The notes: generated by a model not told the origin, from the sequence alone. Shown: positions 7,898-14,587, counted from the stretch's first letter. The stretch: DNA of 20,361 nt from Gammaproteobacteria bacterium (GCA_018676275.1 JABHFC010000114.1:1-20361), one strand, 5' to 3'. Numbers and translations are program-made.

Positions 7898-8467
7898 TCA
7901 TTCTTTGATGACAACACGGGTACCGATGGAAACAAACTGTCTAAGTGCAGTAATTTCTTTGTTCTTCAGTGCAATGCAACCTTCTGTCCAGTTAAAGCTT
8001 TCGTGGATTTTACGTCTCTCTTCTGTACTATCACCCAGGCCATGAATCCCTATATAACCCCCCAGGGCAGTATTTTGCGGTGGACCTTGTTTGTCTTTGA
8101 AGGCGAAGGCTATTTGTTTAAACTCCCTCGCCGAAATGGTCTTATCTTTATAGCCATACCAGGCATCAAGCAAATTCGGATAGTCTAATTGCATGAAATA
8201 ATGGAATTTGCTGTCGGCCTTAAAATCAGTAATCTTGTAGACACCAACAGGGGTTTTTTTATCACCCAGTCGTTTTTTCGTACCTTTACCGCCTTTACCG
8301 AGGGCAATATCAAATCTCTTTATTGTTTCATCGCCTTTTTTTACGAGCAGTTCTTTTTCAGATTTTGAAATTTCAAGTTGATAAGTATCTTCTCGAGCGA
8401 ATGCGCTGGAGGATGTGAAAAAGATGATGAGAGAGAAGAGAATGGCATTAGAACTTTGGTTTCGCAT
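7898..8467 (-). CDS. L,D-transpeptidase (YkuD family), exported
   Basis: YkuD-fold enzymes form 3-3 peptidoglycan crosslinks or attach proteins to the wall, through a catalytic cysteine. Counting from ATG 8521 (207 residues), the active-site pair is IGIHGLGD (H160) and NWTEGCIAL (C182), and KKTPVGVYKI is the usual strand ahead of it. The segment NQSSNAILFSLIIFFTSSSAFA is an export signal, so it acts in the periplasm. I choose ATG 8467 (189 residues) because it gives a normal-length signal peptide and has GGA 6 bases upstream; ATG 8521 remains possible but its GGA is too close. It is the first gene of the six-gene minus-strand operon; the stop is one base from the next ATG. A wall-modifying enzyme at the head of a motor-like operon suggests the complex works at or through peptidoglycan. 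Confidence 0.9.
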   Translation of the reverse strand: MRNQSSNAILFSLIIFFTSSSAFAREDTYQLEISKSEKELLVKKGDETIKRFDIALGKGGKGTKKRLGDKKTPVGVYKITDFKADSKFHYFMQLDYPNLLDAWYGYKDKTISAREFKQIAFAFKDKQGPPQNTALGGYIGIHGLGDSTEERRKIHESFNWTEGCIALKNKEITALRQFVSIGTRVVIKE

Positions 8468-8824
8468 TCTAATTCCGGCTTTCACCAGGGCTTTTTTTCC
8501 AACTTCCAGTTTTTGATTCATATTCCGCTTACACGCATTAATGAAATCCCATTATGTCATTATGTGACAATCCATGAAAATAGGATGTTAAGCGATCAAG
8601 ACTGCGGATACATGAAAAGAACTTTTCGGAGCCTACACCGAATTGAGCTCCAATTGCTTTCCTGCCTGCTACCATGCCAATCTGGATTGAATGTAATTAT
8701 GCAATTTCCCGGACCATTCTGATTCATAAGACATTCCAGATAAGGAAATATTCAATTTGCCTGAGTCATAGCGCTGATGGACTGTACCTGGTTAGATTTC
8801 CACTTATGCATGCTTGTTATTAAG

Positions 8825-8865
8825 AATAACTATAAAAAACAACAAGTAACATAAGTATAGTTATT
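8825..8865. repeat. Perfect 10-bp inverted repeat, possible operator
   Basis: AATAACTATA at 8825-8834 is repeated in inverse as TATAGTTATT at 8856-8865, with 21 bases between. Start-to-start spacing is 31 bases, about three helical turns, which suits a dimeric or paired regulator on one face of DNA. It lies about 105-145 bases upstream of the histidine kinase gene. Both arms are AT-rich, so chance is not excluded. The 9-mer TATAGTTAT recurs at 19808-19816. Confidence 0.45.
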
Positions 8866-8945
8866 GCCGAGTTGGTCGCATGGCTTGTTTCCCCTTGGAA
8901 AGCTGTCTGATGAGTTTTATATTATTTGGTCTATATGAACCAACT

Positions 8946-8965
8946 CTGCATGCAGTTATACTGCA
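8946..8965. repeat. Overlapping palindromes at the start of the kinase gene
   Basis: CTGCATGCAG (8946-8955) is a perfect 10-base palindrome. It overlaps TGCAG-TTATA-CTGCA (8951-8965), a 5-bp stem with a 5-base loop that ends 3 bases before the ATG at 8969. There is no Shine-Dalgarno sequence in this stretch. The structure could occlude the start region or be a protein site. Confidence 0.35.
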
Positions 8966-8968
8966 TTA

Positions 8969-10420
8969 ATGTCCCTGCCAGAAAGACGATCGCTGAAAAA
9001 CCTTTTGTTTATCCATGAGATTGCTTTCCTGTTATTGGTGGCTGTTACCGGCATTCTAGGTGGGTTGTCAGCCTACTTTTGGCAGGAAACATCATCGGAA
9101 TCAGTGCGTATTAATAAAATCATCTACGTTACAGAGCAAATACGAAGTGAGTTATTTCGCCAGATCCAGCAGGTGATACGTGCCCGAATGCTTGAAGATC
9201 CGCGTGCATTTAGTGTCTATGCACAATATTCGAGGCATATAGACACACTGTTTAATTCCTTGCGTCAGGAGTCAGGGTCTCGTGAAGAAGATGAGTCGAT
9301 ACAAGCTTTGCAGGAATCCTACCGGAGTATTCAGAACGATATGAATGCCATTTTCTCCGATCCTTATGCGACGAATAATACTAACCGAATGAAGATTCTC
9401 GATCCTCGATTTGCAGAGAGAATGGTAGGCGTGTTCGAAGGGCGTTATTTACAATTGAAATCAAGACTTGCCAGTAAACATGATGAGCTTGATAACACCA
9501 TTGAACGATGGACACGCTTTGCCCCAATTTTGATACCAATATTCTTTCTACTGGCAGTAATGCTGGTGCTTTTCACACGTCGTATTTTGATTCGCGATTT
9601 TGTCAGGCCGATGGCTACAGTTATGGGCGGAGCTGGAATTATTCGAAAAGGGCAATTGCAGCACCATATTCCTGAACAGGGTGTAGAAGAAGTGGCGGAA
9701 ATTGCCGACTCACTGAACAGCATGGCCAGTGACCTGGCGCTAAGTCGAGATGCACTTGTCGAGAGTGAGCGACAGGCGGCTCTGGGTGAGTTGATCCCGG
9801 TAGTTGCGCACAATATCCGCAATCCGCTGGCGAGTATACGGGCAACTGCCCAGATGCTGGATGACGCTGAAGACAAGCAGGAACTTGAGGAAAGCAAACA
9901 GGCGATAATGGATACAATCGACAGATTGGGACGTTGGGTTAATGCTCTGGTTTCCTATTTACATCCTCTTAAACCGCAGGAAAGAATGGTTAGTGCCCGA
10001 GAACTTTTTGAATCATCAATCAGTATGCTCGAATCGAAAATAGAAGAGAAAAATATTCAACTAGACAGGAAAGATATGGAGTACACGGGAGAAATTAAGG
10101 CAGATCCCGATTTAATGGAGCAGGCGCTTTATTGTTTGCTAGCCAATGCAATCGAAGCAAGTCCTGAAAAAGGCGAAGTGAGTCTCTGCCTCGATAAGCA
10201 AGCAGGAAGCATAAAATTCAGTATAGCCGACAACGGTAATGGACTTCCTTTTATGCCCAAAGCCGGAGATCTCGAACCCGGTCCATCTACGAAAAAATTC
10301 GGCACAGGGCTGGGTATTCCGATTGCCTTTAAAATATGCCAGAGCCATGGTTGGGAATTGAAATATCATGTTCTTGAACGAGGCACACTGGCAGTGATTA
10401 CCTGTCCGGTTGAAGAATGA
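8969..10420 (+). CDS. Membrane sensor histidine kinase (HAMP-HisKA-HATPase), NtrB-like core
   Basis: The 483-residue kinase has membrane helices at about 11-37 and 184-202 flanking a helical periplasmic sensor of about 145 residues. A HAMP linker follows (203-258), then a HisKA dimer-phosphoacceptor domain with H281 in VVAHNIRNPLASI, and an ATPase domain with N-box N393 (LANAIEAS), G1 DNGNGL (421-426) and GTGLGI (445-450). The H-box carries Asn where Glu or Asp normally follows His. The adjacent regulator is of the sigma-54 type and its frame overlaps this stop codon, so they form a two-component pair controlling sigma-54 promoters. The start is ATG 8969 with no ribosome site; an in-frame stop at 8936-8938 bounds it upstream, and the residues before the first helix are few, so the call is reasonable. 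The stimulus is unknown. Confidence 0.9.
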   Translation: MSLPERRSLKNLLFIHEIAFLLLVAVTGILGGLSAYFWQETSSESVRINKIIYVTEQIRSELFRQIQQVIRARMLEDPRAFSVYAQYSRHIDTLFNSLRQESGSREEDESIQALQESYRSIQNDMNAIFSDPYATNNTNRMKILDPRFAERMVGVFEGRYLQLKSRLASKHDELDNTIERWTRFAPILIPIFFLLAVMLVLFTRRILIRDFVRPMATVMGGAGIIRKGQLQHHIPEQGVEEVAEIADSLNSMASDLALSRDALVESERQAALGELIPVVAHNIRNPLASIRATAQMLDDAEDKQELEESKQAIMDTIDRLGRWVNALVSYLHPLKPQERMVSARELFESSISMLESKIEEKNIQLDRKDMEYTGEIKADPDLMEQALYCLLANAIEASPEKGEVSLCLDKQAGSIKFSIADNGNGLPFMPKAGDLEPGPSTKKFGTGLGIPIAFKICQSHGWELKYHVLERGTLAVITCPVEE

Positions 10421-10433
10421 GATAAATACAGAT

Positions 10434-11852
10434 ATGACGATTGACAGCAATACTTTAGTTAATTCGACAGAAGTGCCGATCCTGCAAAAAAATATTCTGA
10501 TTATTGAAGATGAAAAGGTATTTGCCCGCGCAGTACAAAAAAAACTGACACGAGCAGGTTATGTCTGCGAGGTTGCAGGAAGTCTCGCAAGCGCATGGAA
10601 GATGTTTAAGAAAACTGCGCCTGATTTAATTCTGCTGGATATGCGCTTACCCGACGGCTCAGGGCTTGAGTTTCTGGAAGATATTCGTGAGAGGGAGAAA
10701 ACTCAGGTAGCGGTACTGGTGATGTCTGCCTATGGTGAAGTGGAGGACGCAGTCTCAGCAATGAAACTCGGTGCATCCGATTACCTGAAAAAACCCGTAG
10801 ATCTGGACGAACTACTTATTAATGTTCAGAAGGTAATTGAATACGATGAATTGAATCGTAAATTAATTTATTCAAGCAAGCGTGAACAACACCGTATAGA
10901 AGAAGTTGAATTTCTCGGAAATTGCGAAGCAATTGGGAATGTCAGAGAACAGGTGCAACGTATTGCCCAAATAAGTCATGCCGGTAGAGAAGCACCTCCC
11001 ACAGTATTACTTCTGGGGGAAACGGGAACGGGTAAAGATGTGCTTGCAAGATTATTACATGCAAACAGCAAACTACATGACAAGCCCTTTGTACACGTTG
11101 ATTGTGCAAGCTTGCCCAGGGATTTGATCGAGGCTGAATTATTCGGCCATGAAAAAGGTGCTTTTACTAATGCTCATGTGGCCAGAACAGGCTTGATTGA
11201 AGCTGCAGAAGATGGATTGTTATTTCTTGATGAGATTGGCGAGCTTCCGTTGGACTTGCAGTCGAAGCTTTTGGCTGTGCTGGAACGACGAACAATGCGA
11301 AAAGTTGGTACCTCACAGGAACGCCCGGTTGCTGCATGGTTTATTGCAGCTACCAACAGAGATATAGCTGAGCTGGTTACAACAGGCGAATTTCGTTCAG
11401 ATCTATACTATCGATTGAATGTGCTTTCGGTTTTCATGCCAGCTTTGGCGGACCGGGGGGAGGACATAATTTTGTTAGCAAATCATTTTGCACAACAAAC
11501 AGCAAAGCGTTATGGCTTAAGCGAACCCGTATTAAGCGAAGCTTCTAAGAAAGATATGATGGATTACCAATGGCCGGGTAATGTACGTGAATTGAAGCAT
11601 ATGATTGAACGGGCAGTGTTGCTCAGTTCTGGTAGTAGTATTTCACGGGAGATGTTGCAGTTACCAGTCGTCAATGAAAACACTGGTTTAAATAACATTC
11701 TGAGCGATGAAAAAACCACGCTTGGTACAGCCGAGCTGAGTTTAATTAAACAGGCGATGGATCGAACTAATGGGAATGTCTCTAAAGCTGCCCGTGAACT
11801 GGGGGTCAGCCGTATGGCCTTACGTTATCGATTGAAAAAATATAACCTTTGA
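10434..11852 (+). CDS. Sigma-54-dependent response regulator (REC-AAA+-Fis HTH)
   Basis: This NtrC-type activator has, counting from ATG 10434 (472 residues), a receiver domain with phospho-acceptor D69 (LILLDMRLPDGSG), an AAA+ domain with Walker A GETGTGKD (195-202) and Walker B FLDEIGEL (264-271), an arginine-finger region NRDIAELV...GEFRSDLYYRLNV, and a Fis-type helix-turn-helix at the end (NVSKAARELGVSRMALRYRL). It should bind enhancer DNA and use ATP hydrolysis to open sigma-54 promoters. The sigma-54 contact loop reads GAFTNA (242-247) instead of GAFTGA. A longer reading from TTG 10410 would overlap the kinase stop by 11 bases; I prefer ATG 10434, with GAGA about 11 bases upstream, but both begin before the receiver. 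Its targets cannot be read from the window; the divergent motor-like operon is one candidate by position only. Confidence 0.92.
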   Translation: MTIDSNTLVNSTEVPILQKNILIIEDEKVFARAVQKKLTRAGYVCEVAGSLASAWKMFKKTAPDLILLDMRLPDGSGLEFLEDIREREKTQVAVLVMSAYGEVEDAVSAMKLGASDYLKKPVDLDELLINVQKVIEYDELNRKLIYSSKREQHRIEEVEFLGNCEAIGNVREQVQRIAQISHAGREAPPTVLLLGETGTGKDVLARLLHANSKLHDKPFVHVDCASLPRDLIEAELFGHEKGAFTNAHVARTGLIEAAEDGLLFLDEIGELPLDLQSKLLAVLERRTMRKVGTSQERPVAAWFIAATNRDIAELVTTGEFRSDLYYRLNVLSVFMPALADRGEDIILLANHFAQQTAKRYGLSEPVLSEASKKDMMDYQWPGNVRELKHMIERAVLLSSGSSISREMLQLPVVNENTGLNNILSDEKTTLGTAELSLIKQAMDRTNGNVSKAARELGVSRMALRYRLKKYNL

Positions 11853-11874
11853 AAGCAGCAAATTAATCAGGGCA

Positions 11875-13209
11875 CTAATGTAATTTCATTCTTGGCTTGT
11901 TACGTCGTGTCAGCAGATTAGCTACGGTTGTCAACCCGGTTCGAATAAAACCATGTAAAGCCACTTGATGCATTTTGTATAAAGAGACATAAACGAAACG
12001 CGCAAATAAACCTTCGATAAAAATACTCTTTGACCAGACTTTTGCGATATTACCCATCAGACTACCGACAGTTGAGTATTGACTCATGTTTATAAGTGAT
12101 CCGTAATCCATATAAGTGTAAACAGGAAGATTGTTGTCGTTATGCAAACGCATCTTCATTGTTTTTAGCAGCATAGAAGCCTGTTGATGTGCTGCCTGTG
12201 CACGAGGAGGAACATTCATGTCCTTCCCTTCCATAGGGCAGGCTGCACAATCACCAAAGGCAAAAATATTATCGTCATGTGTAGTTTGTAAGGTACGCCT
12301 GACAACAAGCTGATTAATTCGGTTTGTTTCAAGCCCGGTAATGTCGGCAAGAAAATCCGGTGCTTTGATACCTGCTGCCCAAACCTTGATCCCTGCAGGA
12401 ATAAATTTTCCTGTTTCCGTTTCGAAGCCATCTGTCGTAGCCTGAGTTATTCGTTCGTTGGTCAGAATGTCAATGCCAATACCCTGTAATTCTTTGCTCA
12501 CTTTGTCAGATAGATGAGGAGGAAGACCTGGTAAAATTCTTTCAGCTGCCTCGATAATAGTGATTTTGAGATGTTTGTCTGCATCAATACGATCCAGTCC
12601 AAACTCAATTAGCTGACGAGTAGAACCGTATAACTCAGCGGCTAATTCGACGCCCGTGGCGCCAGCGCCGGCAATGGCGATATGTAATTGACCTTCACGC
12701 ATAGACTCATTCTGAGTATGTGCCGTGTAATAACTACGAAGCAGGTGTTGGTGAAAATAATCAGCCTGGTTTTGTTGATCAATAAAATGACAATGTTGTT
12801 TGATTCCATTTATTCCAAAATCATTAGAGACACTTCCGACGGCGAGGATCAGCGTATCGTAATCAAAAGTTCTTCGCGGTATGTACTCATCATTGTTTGC
12901 ATCCAGTGTTGCAGCGGTAGTGACCTGCTTTTTTTCCCGATCAACGGTATCTACGCGACCAAGTCGAAAACGAAAATGATGCCAGTTGGCCTGTGCCAGG
13001 TAACTTAACTCATCTTCATGTGAATTCAAGGTGCCAGCAGCGACCTCATGCAACAGGGGCTTCCATAGATGAGTCAAACTCGAATCAATCAGAGTAATAT
13101 CAGCCTGTTTATTTTTACCAAGCAGGTTTCCAAGTTGGGTGGCGAGTTCAAGTCCGCCAGCTCCTCCGCCAATGATGACAATGTGATGTTGAGAATGCGC
13201 AGGTTTCAT
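11875..13209 (-). CDS. ndh: Type II NADH dehydrogenase (NDH-2), FAD-dependent
   Basis: NDH-2 is a peripheral inner-membrane flavoprotein that passes electrons from NADH to quinone without pumping protons. The 444-residue length matches. The FAD-binding Rossmann motif is IVIIGGGAGGLELATQLG (about 10-27), followed by the family-typical TLIDSSLTHLWKPLLHEVAAG. The NADH-binding motif is IAIAGAGATGVELAAELYG (about 177-195). A second FAD contact is the FAFGDCAACP segment near residue 325. The C-terminus is basic and partly amphipathic (FARFVYVSLYKMHQVALHGF), as expected for membrane attachment. The ATG at 13209 is supported by TGAGAA about 8 bases upstream. It is divergent from the DUF1244 gene and convergent with the response regulator, whose stop lies 22 bases away, so it is probably a single-gene transcript. 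Confidence 0.93.
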   Translation of the reverse strand: MKPAHSQHHIVIIGGGAGGLELATQLGNLLGKNKQADITLIDSSLTHLWKPLLHEVAAGTLNSHEDELSYLAQANWHHFRFRLGRVDTVDREKKQVTTAATLDANNDEYIPRRTFDYDTLILAVGSVSNDFGINGIKQHCHFIDQQNQADYFHQHLLRSYYTAHTQNESMREGQLHIAIAGAGATGVELAAELYGSTRQLIEFGLDRIDADKHLKITIIEAAERILPGLPPHLSDKVSKELQGIGIDILTNERITQATTDGFETETGKFIPAGIKVWAAGIKAPDFLADITGLETNRINQLVVRRTLQTTHDDNIFAFGDCAACPMEGKDMNVPPRAQAAHQQASMLLKTMKMRLHNDNNLPVYTYMDYGSLINMSQYSTVGSLMGNIAKVWSKSIFIEGLFARFVYVSLYKMHQVALHGFIRTGLTTVANLLTRRNKPRMKLH

Positions 13210-13254
13210 TGTGATATTCTCATAATGATTGATTCTGGATTATTGTTGATAGGG

Positions 13255-13260
13255 TATAAT
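13255..13260 (+). promoter_or_regulatory. Perfect -10 box of a candidate promoter for the DUF1244 gene
   Basis: TATAAT at 13255-13260 matches the sigma-70 -10 consensus and lies 36 bases before the chosen ATG at 13296. The matching -35 region is weak (TTCTGG at 13233-13238 with a 16-base spacer). The 86-base gap is shared with the divergent ndh gene. Confidence 0.45.
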
Positions 13261-13295
13261 AAAATTCAGTACAAATATAACCAGTGGAGTTCAGG

Positions 13296-13592
13296 ATGGA
13301 TAATAGTACACAAACCGAGTTAGAAGCTGCTGCATTTAGAAGGCTAGTTCAACATTTAAGAGAAAATACAGATGTGCAGAATATTGATTTAATGAATCTT
13401 GCCAGTTTTTGTCGTAATTGCCTGTCAAAATGGTATCGAGCTGCTGCAGAAGAGCGAGGATTGGAAATGGACTACGATCAGGCTCGAGAAATTGTCTATG
13501 GTATGCCCTATGCAGAATGGAAAGACAAGTATCAAACCGAAGCAACTCAGGAACAAAAAGATGCTTATGCTATACGGCATAACAATCAGTAA
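13296..13592 (+). CDS. DUF1244 family small protein
   Basis: This 98-residue protein resembles the DUF1244 family of small, helical, cytoplasmic proteins of unknown function found in proteobacteria. Recognisable parts are the block around NLASFCRNCLSKWYRAAAEERG, with its CxxC pair, and GMPYAEWKDKYQTEAT. The frame is open from GTG 13284, but GGAG at 13286-13289 sits 6 bases before ATG 13296, which decides the start. It is divergent from ndh and has a perfect -10 box upstream. The gene ends 23 bases from the convergent acetyltransferase gene. The family assignment is from memory of its conserved core and is fairly secure; the function is not known. Confidence 0.85.
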   Translation: MDNSTQTELEAAAFRRLVQHLRENTDVQNIDLMNLASFCRNCLSKWYRAAAEERGLEMDYDQAREIVYGMPYAEWKDKYQTEATQEQKDAYAIRHNNQ

Positions 13593-13614
13593 TCTGCCGA
13601 TATTTATTTATATT

Positions 13615-14037
13615 TTATTTTCTGAGTTTTTCTGAAAAGTGAAAACTTGCAATTGTGAAACCGTGCTTAAAATAAAATTTGTGCGCCTGTTCTCTTTGTG
13701 TTCCCGAATCGAGGTGTAAAAAATTACAATCATTCTGTACGGCGACCTCTCGTAACCAATTGATCATACTTTCACCATAGCCCTCTGATCGACGCGATGC
13801 AGATGTAACAAGATCGTCGACATAAAGATGTTTACCCATGAAAAGATTGCTATATATACGATAACCGCATACTGCAACGATATGGCTATTGTCTTCCATG
13901 TAGGCAAGTTTATAACCTTCATTTTCCATATCGCGTACTTTATCAAGAAACTCTGTTTCTTCGAGATGTGTGCGAAGTTGTGACATGACCTCGAAACACT
14001 TCATAATTTCTTCGTCGCTTACTGCGTTTTTGGGCAT
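13615..14037 (-). CDS. GNAT-family N-acetyltransferase
   Basis: The 140-residue product has the GNAT layout. A variable N-terminal helix region leads to strands with HIVAVCGYRIYSN and HLYVDDLVTSASRRSEGYGESMINWL, where SRRSEGYG is the acetyl-CoA pyrophosphate-binding loop (usual form Q/RxxGxG/A). After it come FLHLDSGTQREQAHKFYFKHGF, the usual C-terminal strand and the Y/F..GF ending. It should move an acetyl group from acetyl-CoA to an amine; the substrate cannot be inferred. The frame is open from TTG 14076, but ATG 14037 with GGAA about 5-9 bases upstream is preferred and leaves the domain intact. It stands downstream of the tRNA-Thr gene on the same strand and may share its transcript. Confidence 0.85.
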   Translation of the reverse strand: MPKNAVSDEEIMKCFEVMSQLRTHLEETEFLDKVRDMENEGYKLAYMEDNSHIVAVCGYRIYSNLFMGKHLYVDDLVTSASRRSEGYGESMINWLREVAVQNDCNFLHLDSGTQREQAHKFYFKHGFTIASFHFSEKLRK

Positions 14038-14121
14038 GATTTTTCCAGGTTTATAGTTACAACAGAAGGGCGCCAACTAGCTTCAGATAAGCTCAGAGTT
14101 TAGTGTTTGTTCTGAAACGGC

Positions 14122-14260
14122 ATCTGACTATTAAAATATGGAAAGAAGTAAAGATATTTGGTGCCGGATGAGAGATTCGAACTCCCGACCATCCGCTTAC
14201 AAGGCGGGCGCTCTACCGGGCTGAGCTAATCCGGCGCAAATAATATTTTGATAGTCAGAT
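14122..14260. repeat. 18-bp inverted repeat flanking the tRNA-Thr gene
   Basis: The 18 bases at 14122-14139 (ATCTGACTATTAAAATAT) match the reverse complement of 14243-14260 in 17 of 18 positions. The arms enclose the tRNA gene with 7 bases on its 5' side and 19 on its 3' side. In the minus-strand transcript the 5' leader and 3' trailer would pair into a long stem closing on the tRNA, with one C-A mismatch. No transposase and no flanking target duplication are evident. Confidence 0.7.
14159..14235 (-). tRNA. tRNA-Thr(TGT)
   Basis: The minus strand folds as a complete tRNA of 77 bases including an encoded CCA (14161-14159). The acceptor arms GCCGGAT (14235-14229) and ATCCGGC pair perfectly. 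The D arm is GCTC/GAGC with GG in the loop. The anticodon loop CTTGTAA gives anticodon TGT, decoding ACA threonine. The T arm has TTCGAAT in the loop, and its stem GGGAG/CTCTC has one G-T pair. The anticodon stem CCCGC/GCGGA has a C-A mismatch at its outer pair (27-43), which is tolerable. The discriminator base is A. The gene is enclosed by an inverted repeat and has a candidate promoter at 14322-14296. Confidence 0.95.
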
Positions 14261-14295
14261 TGTGTATCGAAGACCACATTCTGAGCGGTGCACAA

Positions 14296-14322
14296 AGTAT
14301 AAGATCGGAGAATCTAATACAA
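14296..14322 (-). promoter_or_regulatory. Candidate promoter of tRNA-Thr
   Basis: On the minus strand TTGTAT (14322-14317) and TATACT (14301-14296) are separated by 15 bases, slightly short, and are followed by the GC-containing stretch TTGTGCACCGC, as often seen at stable RNA promoters. The start would fall near 14289, giving a leader of about 54 bases that includes the 5' arm of the inverted repeat. Confidence 0.35.
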
Positions 14323-14501
14323 GTATATTTTGAGTAGATTGCTAAATAGTTAGATTTGACCCGTATGTCTCAAGGAACAGCTTATATTCAGTCTGGATTC
14401 TGGGTAAAAAATCGAGGGATTTGCCAGAGGGGAGCCGTATTTGGACCGTATCATTGTATATCCAGATTTTACTACAAGTATTAATAAGTATGGCTAAATA
14501 A

Positions 14502-14530
14502 TTGTTTTATATAAACTATTGTATTAATAT
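14502..14530 (+). promoter_or_regulatory. Candidate sigma-70 promoter for the REC-Ser/Thr kinase gene
   Basis: TTGTTT (14502-14507) and TAATAT (14525-14530) are separated by exactly 17 bases in an AT-rich stretch, 58 bases before the ATG at 14588. The second copy of the TACAAGTAT/GCTAAATA repeat lies directly upstream of the -35 element. Confidence 0.45.
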
Positions 14531-14587
14531 GCCCAGCTTCCAGACGAATAAACAGCAGCTAAAAGTAATCTCAGTTATTTAATTTTC

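Larger units (their letters stand above)
8522..8968. other. Divergent intergenic region between the motor-like operon and the kinase-regulator pair
   Basis: This 447-base stretch contains no convincing gene. It should carry the promoters for the minus-strand operon and for the plus-strand histidine kinase. I could not find a convincing sigma-54 element or a clean -35/-10 pair by eye. It does contain a perfect 10-base inverted repeat (8825-8865) and two overlapping palindromes just before the kinase start (8946-8965), listed separately. A small frame at 8585-8722 (45 codons) has no usable ribosome site and is not called. Confidence 0.6.
14236..14587. other. Intergenic region between tRNA-Thr and the REC-Ser/Thr kinase gene
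   Basis: No gene is seen in these 352 bases. They hold one arm of the tRNA inverted repeat (14243-14260), the candidate tRNA promoter and a candidate plus-strand promoter near 14502. Two short direct repeats recur in the same order: TACAAGTAT at 14318 and 14473, each followed by GCTAAATA at 14341 and 14493. The start-to-start spacing of the two words differs (23 and 20 bases). Confidence 0.5.

Noticed and set aside
3966..8467. Zorya-type phage defence locus, because of the ExbB/MotA-like and one-helix pair
   Set aside because: No OmpA-type ZorB domain and no ZorC, ZorD or ZorE-like gene; the L,D-transpeptidase, VWA-FHA and lipoprotein genes point to an envelope role instead.
8378..8722. Plus-strand frame of 114 codons, or a 45-codon version from 8585, in and after the L,D-transpeptidase start
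   Set aside because: Most of it is a shadow of the transpeptidase gene; the remaining part has no correctly spaced ribosome site and no recognisable sequence.
8866..8900. Sigma-54 promoter around TTGGTCGCATGGCTTG upstream of the kinase
   Set aside because: The GG and expected GC elements are not at the required 10-base spacing.
8935..9018. Small frame of 27 codons overlapping the kinase start, considered as a leader peptide
   Set aside because: No ribosome site and no attenuator-like structure downstream.
11853..11874. Terminator between the response regulator and ndh
   Set aside because: No stem followed by a T-run is visible in the 22-base gap.
14122..14260. The inverted repeat around the tRNA as terminal repeats of a small insertion element
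   Set aside because: No transposase, no flanking target-site duplication seen, and the inside is a functional tRNA; kept as a finding with the RNA-stem reading preferred.
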